The translations under genes and the position numbers were made by a program. From the NCBI GenBank assembly GCA_003427395.1, contig BFEA01000384.1, positions 1,117,705 to 1,158,044 on the forward strand: DNA of 40,340 bases. The letters run 5' to 3'. Source of the stretch: Chara braunii (Eukaryota > Streptophyta > Charophyceae > Charales > Characeae). The notes beneath the pieces were generated by a model. It was given only the letters and a program-made list of their open reading frames with translations, made no database searches and was not told where the DNA came from. The first letter of the stretch is position 1. Every line of letters begins with the position of its first letter. This document shows positions 31,901 through 40,340 of the stretch, one piece after another.

Positions 31901-34900
31901 TGTTAATTAGCTATTCCCTTGGATGGTGTGACCTTCGACACTCAGGCATACTTAGTTGTCACCGGGTTTAGTCCCTACGGTTTCACCGCCATTACCCTCG
32001 TCAATAAAGGTGACTAGCCTTCGCGTGTAAAGTTCGAGCTTACGTTCACAGCCTATCAGACGTCAGATCTCTTTAGCCCAACGCTGATCACCCAGATCAC
32101 TAATCAGCAGCCAATTCCCATCATTCTCAGCCCCCAAAACGAAACTTGATGGTCTACAGTCCTTCGTAGCACGGACTCGGGCTCACTGCCTGGCTCCACT
32201 TCGAAGAAGTAAAGAGTAGAAAGGACCGCGTATGTCATGGCTCCGCACCGGCGTGACCAAGAAGGCGAATTTAGAGTTCGTCCCTAAAGTCACCACTCGT
32301 TGGAGGTTTGCTGCTTAGGGCGAAGATCGACGAAGATAAAAGCGAAGAGCAATGTCGCAGCTCAAACGACCTCATCAAACTATTACTTAGAAATACTCGA
32401 GGCCGTCCAACCTGTGATCATGAATTGACGTTTTCACTGATTCTGATCCAATAGCCTATCGTACTTGGCAGGGAGGACTAGTTCTAAAAGGCCTCCGTAC
32501 TCTCTCTCCCTCGTGACAATCGGCGGCAACCACCGTGTACAGCCTCATGACTCGCAAGATCAGAATAGCCGCACTTGCCGGTAACATTCTAGCACACCTT
32601 TCAGACGCTAAAGGCGGAAAGTAACGCAGGCTAAACATGGCTCATACCCGGTACTCAGAATCGATGGGTCTCTCGTGTAGTCTCCGTTAATGACGTTTTA
32701 GTCTGGCTCCCGTCTAATCACCTCCACTCTACGGACAGTGTGTCATACACAGGCGAAGCCCCTTCTTTCCTCAACTTGCGTCCCAATCATCTGCACACTG
32801 TCACCGTACTAGTATGAGAGCGCCAGTGAGATCAGCTAACATTACTGGCCAGGTTATTATTCGCTTCCTGTGGAAAGACAAGTCTTTGGCCCCTCTTAAT
32901 CTTACACGCATACCCCGTCTCCCAAACTCCGTATAAATCCGCCCAAGAAACGCTGACGTCAACGGGGGAGACTTGAGCAACATCACCATTCGAAAGCCTG
33001 GCTTCGTCTGCGCACTTGTGCTTGCGTCATCCCACAATCTTGGTCGTTCCTCGCATCCGTTTACCTCCCTCTCTGACTTCCAGCACACAGAATGTATACA
33101 TTCCCCGTGACTTAGTTTCTAGATGCCATAGACAAGCTTGAGAACATGGGGCTCATGCAAGTAGTGAGGTCGACCGCCATGGAGAAAAACAGGGAGGACG
33201 CACGTTACACTAAAAGGCTGAATAATCCATTACTCTCCCTTCTTGGTTCTCACGTGTGCCTCTTCGTGTTAGTCTCCAATGTGCCGAAGTCAAGCTGGCG
33301 TCAACCTTCTTCAAACATGCACGCTTGTCACACACATACCTCGCGCACATACCAGTCCTTCCCTCCCTTCTGATCTGACCCCTTCTCACGCGCGCGCACC
33401 CCTCTCTCAATAGTGACTCTCACCCCTTCGTCAGTGATGACGTCATCGAGGGCAGCGTCTGTAGTCCAAGCTCACCAAGCAAGCCTGCCCGCTGTACCTC
33501 TTTACAGGCACACGATGTGAGCTCACCCTGAGCAGTTGGCGTCCGCCAAGAAGTCGCGCCTGCGTTAGTGATCTCCTCTCGTGTCACTAGTCATCCCATA
33601 CCCATCTCTCACCCACGCACCAGTTTTTCTGCAGCCCAATCTCTCCCGAGTTGACTCTCTCTCTCTCTCTCTCTGTGCCCCTCTGGGCCATGCCACGTGC
33701 CAAACGCACGCGCGTAACCACCTTCACGCTTTCCCTCACAGCCTACGGGTGTCGAGTCTCCGATGGTCCAGCCTCAGCTGGCTTCACTCTGTGCCGGGCC
33801 GAACTGGCCTCAGGCCCGTCTTCCACTGGTCCAGCGAGCGGGTGGTTTCGGCGGATCTGATCCAGTCCATGCCAGGACTGGACATCTGCCTCGCGATCGC
33901 TCATTTCTGACTCCCATTCAGAGTCCCTCTCGTTGTTTTGCACCTCCCTGGTCGTGGTCCCAGTTGACGAGGCATCCTCATGGTGACCATTACCCGCATG
34001 CTCGCAGTCACCCCGTCTCGCCTGCACCTTCGCTCAGCCCTGTAGCTGCCTGTAGTCCCTCATCTCTCCTCGATCTCCTGTTACCTGTGACAACAGACAT
34101 TGATCTTTAACCTCACCTCCCCTTCAGGCTTACCATAAGACAATATGGTCTCCACTATAGTGCCTTTCTCGTCCTCACGCTCCCATATCCAGGAGTATTT
34201 CATGTACCTAGGCCTATAGCCACGTAAGCCATCCCGGTTTGCCATAGCCACACTCAGAATAGCCAGGGTCCCAAACTCCAGGTGCCCGCACTCACATTAG
34301 TGGCGTTAACGCAACGAGATAGCTTGCGAGCACCCACAAATTAGCTGCCCAACAGTCAGCCCTCTTGCTAATAATAAGGCTCCAGGAAACGACATAAATA
34401 AATGATTTAAAGAAAATAAAAGGATCCCAACGGCCATGGTATAGGCAAAACCCTCTATTATCGATCCCCAGTTCCCTCGCTCAGTTATGTGATTGCAGAC
34501 CCGTTGAGGTGGTCCCATAACGGGATACCAACTACCAACCTCCTCTTTTCAAAACACGTCGTCGGACTGCCCCTGATGGGTACCCGTGTCCGATGGCAAG
34601 GAGGGGGCTTATGACCTTCCACTGAGGGTGATAAGCCTCCTACCAATGCGGCCGCGGGTCGCCCCTCTTTTGGGGTCCTACCGCGGGGAGCTCAGCCGAG
34701 CAGGTCTGGCGCAGGCGATATACGAGGGGTCGGGCCAGCCTAGGCCGTAGACCACAGTTTGAGCTCGGAACTCGAACCGTTGGCCTTCCCACGAAATGAC
34801 AGGCCGAAGGAAAATTTGAATAAGAAGATTGGTAACTATAGTAATAAAAATAATAATAAAATTAATCAATAACAAAATAAGGAAGGAAAGAAGTCATAAC

Positions 34901-34990
34901 ACCTCTGCGGTCCGAGATCACTTGATCGTCCCAGACTAAAGCGAGGGTCCAGATCTGTGCGCGGGACTGACACCTGACTTCCTTTTCCTC
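28994..34990. other. No supported gene inside the 7.6-kb insertion
   Basis: About 6 kb with only short chance frames (longest 102 codons at 30729-31037), no domain I recognise, and few simple repeats: CT at 33656-33674, a 12-base A tract near 31595, and A+T-rich DNA at 34845-34885. Base composition is even and the sequence looks nearly random. No LTR start (TGTCGCAC) or primer site was seen. Confidence 0.5.
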
Positions 34991-35403
34991 TTCTTATCCT
35001 GCTTTTTCTTTTTTTCTTTCTTTTTCTTTTGCCCCTTTCTCTGTTTGATTGTGTCAGCGAGCCTGCGTACCTAACCCATAACCTGACCAGGGAGCGATCG
35101 GCTCGCAGTAGAAAAGACAGCGCCGGTCTATTTACTTCCGCGTCCCTGGGCGAGCGCGGCGGCTACCACGGTCACAGGCCGGTAGTGCTCTGCTGTACAG
35201 CAGGGCGCCGAGCCTGCGTGGACCAAAGGAAAGTCCAGTGGCGCACCCCCTTTCCTTTTTGCAGGGGTAAGCACCAACAGGACTGGTCCATAATAGGGTA
35301 CCATTCGGGTATACAAGGAACGTCGCGGAGGCTCGAAAGCAACCCGATGAGTAGCGGGCACCCTAGCAAAGAACAGGTACTGAGTAGGAGTCTGGCACAC
35401 GGA

Positions 35404-35432
35404 GGAGGGCCGGGACACCGCGCCCTCCGACA
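35404..35432. repeat. 29-base retroelement terminus, copy 2
   Basis: Identical to 19421-19449 and directly followed by the GCGG target duplication. It gives the right end of the 7.6-kb insertion. Confidence 0.85.
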
Positions 35433-35436
35433 GCGG

Positions 35437-35600
35437 GCACGAAGCACCTGAAAGAAAAGATCAGGAAAACGAATGAATCAGCCCATCTTGCTTACGGGAT
35501 GGATGCAGGAATCACCATGAGGACTTACGATGTAAAGGAAATGTTTACCAAACTGCCCCGTGCTCAGATCATGAAGGCAGTTGAATGAGACAGAAGGTTA
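35437..35600 (+). pseudogene. Penelope-like RT, continuation with catalytic motif A
   Basis: The frame GTKHLKEKIRK, ..., TYDVKEMFTKLPRAQIMKAV carries the first catalytic Asp in YDVKEMFTKLP, which corresponds to the FDVKxMYTNLP-type motif of this reverse transcriptase family. An in-frame TGA follows AVE. It continues the reading frame that ends at 27835. The later motifs with the Asp pair are not found, so the element is also cut on the right near 35600. Confidence 0.75.
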
Positions 35601-35978
35601 ATCGACCCCCAAAATTTCACCCCCATTTATAAGAAAACCAAAGGGTCATTTTAACCATATTCCACACCAATCTATAGCGTGCACTTCTTACTAACTTATT
35701 GTTAAAAAAAAACAAAAAATAAATAGTTATGAAATTTCACCAACATTTCATTTTGTCGGTTTTCATAATTTTCACCACTCCCCAAAACAACCATTTCGAG
35801 GAACCCAACAAACACCAAACTTGGCACATACAAACCTCGACCAAAAACAAAACAGGGCAAAAAAAAAAAAAAAAAAAAAAAACATGATCCCCACTGCACT
35901 TTTCAGGGTGGTGAAGGTTACCTTAGGCGTGAAAAGTGGGGGTACCTATTAACCATTTGTGTTGAATGACTGATCAAG
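35601..35978. other. No supported gene; A24 tract
   Basis: A+T-rich with a pure A run at 35859-35882. The run is not clearly the tail of a retroelement because no matching end is visible upstream. Confidence 0.6.
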
Positions 35979-36480
35979 TTGTTTAACGATAAGGGTCATT
36001 ATTGGATCCGTATCAAGGGGTTGTACAACAACTCAATTCATTCTTGCGTCGGCATAACGCCAAACAAGCTGCATTACGGTTGGCAGATTCGTAATCCGCT
36101 CTCCTACTTGTTCCCCGAACAGTCGGCTGGTCTAACGCCCGGCAGGCCTGGCTTCAACGCCAAGTATGATCGCTTGCTTAAGGTTGCCATTGCAGCAATG
36201 ACCAAGCGACAACACTCCATGATCCATTATGCGAATAAGAAATGCAAACCTTCGACTATCAAATTGGGAAGTTATGTTTGGGTCAAGATGTCTGAATTTT
36301 CGGAAGATGAGCGGGTGCACGCTAACTTCTCCCTCTCTATTATGGTCTGAGGGAAGTTCTGGACGTGATTGGTGATGATGAGTTCGGTCCTTCATATGTA
36401 GTCGTCTTGTCTCCTCATCTGCGCAGGTACCCAGTCTTTCATGCATCAAAGTTGTTTATATACCGTGAGGGGCGGCGCGG
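35979..36480 (+). pseudogene. Ty3/gypsy integrase C-terminal fragment, second copy
   Basis: KGLYNNSIHS, PNKLHYGWQIRNPLSYLFPE, AIAAMTKRQHSMIHYANKK and GSYVWVKMSEFSEDE match the minus-strand copy at 12653-13279 in order and spacing. A frameshift near 36330 leads to VIGDDEFGPSYVVV and HLRRYPVFHASKLF. After that comes G+C-rich DNA rather than a chromodomain, so it is cut on both sides. It is closely related to, but not identical with, the element at 12-15 kb. Confidence 0.88.
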
Positions 36481-36503
36481 CGCAACCGGGAGTGCCGCGC
36501 CGC
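36472..36503. repeat. G+C-only 10-bp hairpin
   Basis: GCGGCGCGGC (36472-36481) pairs with GCCGCGCCGC (36494-36503) around a 12-base loop, just after the integrase fragment ends. Confidence 0.85.
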
Positions 36504-36684
36504 TCCGCTATCGACATGGGCCAGTTTGTGAGTTGGTGGCGCCTTGTCGGCACGACTCCCTGCAAAGAATATCGAGGAGTTGATGTGGGCAATGAGGATT
36601 ACGGCGGCAGGCGATGACGCGAGGTGCCATTGGTTTTGTCTGGCGCTGTCGAGCGCATCGGTCCGGCGCCGCACAGGGCAGCGC

Positions 36685-37070
36685 GGGACCCTCCCGACCG
36701 CGTCACGCAGGAGTTGGTCTAAATCCTCGTAGCGAATATGGAGCTTCCGCAAGCCGCTCCGACCGAGTGCGCCAGCCATACCTCTCGCGAGCCCCTACAA
36801 CAGCATAGGGCCTACGCGAGGCACGACTTACCTCCACCTTACAGGAGTTGTCACCTCCCTTCGGCGGGCGTATCCCCGCCGAGCTACCAGTCCACAGTAC
36901 GAAAGTTGATCAGTTGCAATCGCAGAGGTGGACCAGCCGAGGGCGTTTCTCGTCCGCTGTAGCATAGGGGGTACACGCGGTATTACGCCTCTATCGAACC
37001 GGCACGCGAACCGACATCTTGGGGGGCTGAGGTCCCAAGCGCGACTCGTTGTCGGTCGACTAGGATGCAT
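36685..37070 (+). repeat. Dispersed repeat R3, copy 2
   Basis: Inverted relative of 20870-21255, starting near CCGCGTCACGCAGGA and running through GAGTGCGCCAGCC, ACTTACCTCCACC and GTAGCATAGGGGGTAC. It follows the integrase fragment and may be part of that element's untranslated end or LTR. Confidence 0.8.
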
Positions 37071-38160
37071 CCCACTCACCATGCATCCCACTCGTTAATC
37101 TCGAGGATTGCAGTCGACACTCAAGTGTCGGCTGACACGCGCCTTGAGGGAATGATCGCTCGACGTTGGACAACCGCCAAGTGCGGTTGAAAACCACACC
37201 CTCTTCTGCACCCTGCGAAGAGTGGGTGGTACACAGGTTCATACCTGTGGTGGCATTCGTCTCTTATTGCCCTAGAGACCAGCTCCATCATCTAGGCCTT
37301 GGGGAGAAGTCAAGGGGTTTAACTTTGACGGCTGCCACGGACTACAACGTCCAACTATGAATTCTTAAAAGCAAAGGATAACAAGGAATCCCCATTTTCT
37401 CTCAAAAATATAATCTGTTTAACCTATAGGCGCGGTTACTGTAGACCGCACAAAACACTAAGACATACGTATTTACATATATATAAAAAGGTTATACATA
37501 TGTGACGATCACTTCTCACAATCACTGTGGGGCTCCTCTCAGCCATATATACATGTATCTGAACGCAGGCAATCAAATCCAAAGTCCGAATCACCAAACA
37601 TACTTGCAATCACATCAAAGATCCAACCAAAAGTCCAAGCACTACACGGGGTCAACTTCAACCATTCTATGCATTCACACCCCTTGCTTTGTAGCCATAC
37701 AAACCTCACTCTTGGTGCAACTCTCAAAATAAAATACTCAGTACTTTTCTTTAAATGGCCATTCAAGTAAAGTCCGGGTGAAAACACAACAAAACAATTC
37801 AAATCACAAGGCTAAAGCCTTTAGGTTGAGTGGCAAAAGTGGATTGGAGTTGAGTCGTAAACCGACGAATCGGCAACCGACTTATTATCAGTGATAACAG
37901 AAGGTGATCCTTGTAGGATCAAGCTGAATCTAGCCCGAATCCTGAATCAATCGATCAAGAAGACCTTTAACACACAACAAGTCAATCCCCCAAGCTAAAT
38001 CTATAAGTCCATGGAGAATAATCCCCATATCACGATCTCACTCAAATCATCCTAATTAACTAAGCCTAAGTCTACCTCTAAGCAAGTACCAAAAGAAAGG
38101 TAGACCCCGACAGAATCTCCTCTATGCAGGGTGGATCGCCAGAATCGCCACCTATTAAAA
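37071..38160. other. No supported gene
   Basis: CATGCATCCCACTCGTTAA near 37080 repeats the preceding ATGCATCCCACTCACC once. From 37370 the DNA becomes A+T-rich and stays so to about 39900. No domain recognised. Confidence 0.5.
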
Positions 38161-38164
38161 CATA

Positions 38165-38800
38165 ATCTAACTCCTTTAAACTAAGAAAATTTCGGCAGCG
38201 CTTCCCGTAGGAAAAATGTCTTTCCAAGATTTATAATAACTCGAAAATGAGAAGAAAAGAAACCTTAATTCTGGAAAGTCAAATTTTGTCTAACTCCCTG
38301 AATTAGTAAAAATTTGGGCAGCACTTCCTTTAGAAAGGTAGACTTCCCAGATTTATACTAAGTCAGATATGAACTCAGAGCAAAACCTGAGTTGAACTAA
38401 GACAAAATTTAACTAACTCCTCAGATTTGTAGAAATTTCGGCAGCACTTCCCGTAGAGAAAGTGCTATTCCAAGATTTATGCAAAGCTAAGTTCATAATA
38501 TAAAGTGACTTTGACTTTTCAAGGTCTAATTTTGTCTAACTCCTTGAATTAGCAAAAATTTGGGCAGCAATGCCTTTAGAAGAGGAGGTATTCCAGATGT
38601 TAACTAAGTCAAAAAGTCAAAAAAGTTAGGCCCTGAAAAAGACAAAGTCTGAGTAACTCCTTGGTATTGCAGAAATTTCGACAGCGCTTCCCGTAGAGAA
38701 AGTAGCTTACCAAAATTTATACAAAGCCAAGTATAACAAAAGATCCCAGAAAATGCGAGAATTGATCTAAGTAAAAAAAAAAACTTAGCTAAGAATATGC
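38165..38800. repeat. 123-bp tandem repeat with alternating unit types
   Basis: The core TTCGGCAGCRCTTCCCGTAG or its variant TTGGGCAGCAYTKCCTTTAG starts at 38191, 38314, 38437, 38560 and 38677: spacings 123, 123, 123 and 117. The two core types alternate, so the older unit is a 246-bp dimer. Each core is followed by a CCARATTTATR-like block and preceded by TCTAACTCC. A related TTCCGGCAGAGCTCCCAC lies at about 39984. Confidence 0.93.
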
Positions 38801-39019
38801 AGGAATTGAAACTAACTCCTATGGCTCTAGCACGTGGCGAGCGACTAAAGCAACTACCTATCAAACTGAAAATCAGACTAAGCAGCAGCCTCACTCAGTC
38901 ACATGCAGGCCAAACCACAAAGGTAAGTACTCTCACCATCCCCAGGTCAACTTAGCAAACAATAGTTCATAGTCTCTCAATGGTTTAGCCCTTTATACCC
39001 AGTCTTACATAGGGCATAA

Positions 39020-39688
39020 AGCTAGACCACCCAAACTTATGGAACATGTCTAGCTCAGCGATGGAGTATACACAAACACAGGGCACAACAACTTTTCTCT
39101 TCTTTGGGCATGTGACTAGGCCACCCTAGTCGCCCTGAATTGTTTAGATATCCCAACTTTATATAATTGTCTGCACTTAGTCTTTTGAGGTAGCATATAA
39201 CTGAGCCGATCATCTTCAGCTCAAGACTCAGTCTGCCCCTTCGTACCCCAATTTTATTCTTAATTAGTACTCTCTTCAGTTGATGATAAGCTATAGTCAG
39301 ACCACCCAAACTTATGGAACCCTGTCTGACTAGCCTGTTCATAAGCAATATAGTAATAAAATATAGCCAAATTATAACCTTCTGGTTCCAGCATGCGCGA
39401 GGTGTTGGACCAAGACCTCCCAAACTTATGGAGCATGTCTTGGTCCTCAGCCTGATTCATTTCTGTCAAAGCCAAAAACAGAAAGAAACTGAAGGGAACC
39501 CAAAGTAAACAAGGCGACCAAGCCACCCAAACTTATGGAACATGCTTGGTCCCTGAAAAACCATTCACAATCAGCCCTCACAATCAGAGCAACCAGACCA
39601 CCTAAACTTATGGAACATGTCTGGTTCTCCAGGCAATCCAAAAATAGACACAGCACTGGGCTTCCCCAAACTTATGGGGACTTCCCAG
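39020..39688. repeat. Six hairpins with conserved loop and varying stems
   Basis: The loop CACCCAAACTTATGGAACAT (or within a few bases) is flanked each time by a different perfect inverted repeat: AGCTAGAC (39020-39055), TAGTCAGAC (39294-39332), GGACCAAGAC (39407-39446), GACCAAGC (39516-39551), AACCAGAC (39591-39626). A sixth, altered copy at 39656-39688 has CTGGG/CCCAG outside and CCCC/GGGG inside. Loops are 20, 21, 20, 20 and 20 bases in the first five. Four of the five stems end in GAC/GTC. Spacing between hairpins falls from 274 to 65 bases. Confidence 0.95.
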
Positions 39689-39689
39689 C

Positions 39690-40340
39690 CTCAAATGACC
39701 CAGTGAAACCTCGTGCAAAACTGCCTTCCTCCCAACCTTTCCCCCAAATGCAATCCCACAATCCGCTTTCAGTCAAACAATGAAACTGAAACTGACATTG
39801 CGCATACATTCCTTTACTTAGTATGGTTATGTCCTGAAAGTCAGATCAAAAGTCAAAGTAGGGACGCACACAGTATACTCAGTCAAAACATATTAAGGAA
39901 TATAAATAGGGGTTATAACTAGGTTTATAGGGGGGAAGCAATGGTTACCCTTTCAATTCCCTGCCTCTAGAACTCCTCCTGAGTTCCGGCAGAGCTCCCA
40001 CAATCGGTGGGCTGACTCCCCACAGAGTCTTGCTGCGGTCCTATGGGTTGCAATCTCGCCTGCCGCCTTCCTCTCAAAACCAACAGACTAGACTTAGAGT
40101 AAGAAGGGCAGAAGGAGAGAATTTCAGTCGCTCGGATACAAGAAAGGTGCTCTCAGACTCGCGCGAGAGGGCCTTGTTACCTTCAAGCGCCTGAGGGCCC
40201 CGCAATGGTGGCCAAAACACACAACGGCTTGGCCAAACTGATGTCAAAATACCAACTGCTGATTCTTCAATGGTCCCTCAATCCCTGGCAAAGACCCCCT
40301 TATTGTCGCTTAGCCACCCCCCTCCAAACCACGGTAACCA
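39690..40340. other. No supported gene; weak TATA-like site
   Basis: TATAAATAGG at 39901-39910 looks like a TATA box but has no recognisable transcript behind it. The DNA changes from A+T-rich to G+C-richer after about 39960. No frame recognised. Confidence 0.4.

Larger units (their letters stand above)
27836..35432 (-). mobile_element. 7.6-kb insertion with TG...CA ends and 4-bp target duplication
   Basis: GCGG occurs immediately left (27832-27835) and right (35433-35436). The insert begins TGTCGCAC and ends CCGACA, a TGTCG/CGACA terminal pair typical of LTRs. Removing the insert and one GCGG joins the two Penelope-like parts in frame (HFNIA to GTKHLKEK). The left 0.5 kb matches the LTR at 7740 and the last 29 bases match 19421-19449. 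No primer site or pol lies inside, so it may be a solo LTR of unusual size or a rearranged element. Confidence 0.7.

Noticed and set aside
34740-34800. GGTTCGAGTTCC on the minus strand as a tRNA B box
   Set aside because: No matching A box or cloverleaf could be built around it.
28994-34990. Host gene inside the 6-kb gene-free stretch
   Set aside because: Only short chance frames with no domain, splice pattern or codon regularity that I could support.
39901-39910. TATA box of a promoter
   Set aside because: The motif is common in A+T-rich DNA and no transcript or frame follows.

Overview
This is non-coding-rich nuclear DNA of a eukaryote with a large, repeat-filled genome, most likely a plant or streptophyte green alga. 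It holds several Ty3/gypsy-type retroelements, one with a primer-binding site matching the 3' end of plant tRNA-Asp and one with a tRNA-Met-type site. It also holds a Penelope-like element with its GIY-YIG nuclease in front of the reverse transcriptase, an arrangement known from the green lineage. From memory, several translations resemble hypothetical proteins of the charophyte Chara, but I cannot verify this. There is no intact host gene, no tRNA or rRNA gene and no bacterial-style operon that I can support.

Layout. 1-0.65 kb: 92-bp satellite. 2.1-4.5 kb (+): gag-protease reading frame with two in-frame stops. It meets head-on at about 4.5 kb a minus-strand retroelement. Read from right to left, that element has a long terminal repeat end (7740), a tRNA-Asp primer site (7718-7735), at least four diverged copies of an unrecognised protein domain (7.5-5.6 kb), and then pol up to the start of the reverse transcriptase (5.5-4.5 kb). 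8.2-10.5 kb: minisatellite and degenerate repeats. 10492-10529: a Nextera mate-pair junction adapter left in the assembly. 10.5-15.3 kb (-): a chromodomain Ty3/gypsy element peppered with Ns, whose LTR is followed by a primer site rather than by flanking DNA. 16-19.4 kb: no gene.

19.45-20.4 kb (+): broken gag. 20.9-21.3 kb: a repeat found again, inverted, at 36.7-37.1 kb. 22.0-24.7 kb: a dense zone of minisatellites, near-perfect palindromes and inverted repeats. 25.5-27.8 kb (+): Penelope-like element, first part. 27836-35432: an insertion that splits that element, flanked by GCGG on both sides with TGTCG...CGACA ends. 35437-35600: the continuation of the same Penelope-like reading frame. 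35.98-36.5 kb (+): a second integrase fragment. 38.2-38.8 kb: 123-bp tandem repeats. 39.0-39.7 kb: six hairpins with a nearly constant loop and different but self-complementary stems.

The region is best read as layered insertions of retroelements into one another, now decayed. I found no intact new gene system. The observations most worth following are the conserved-loop hairpin array, the palindrome cluster, the split permuted Penelope-like element and the repeated unknown domain beside the tRNA-Asp primer site.
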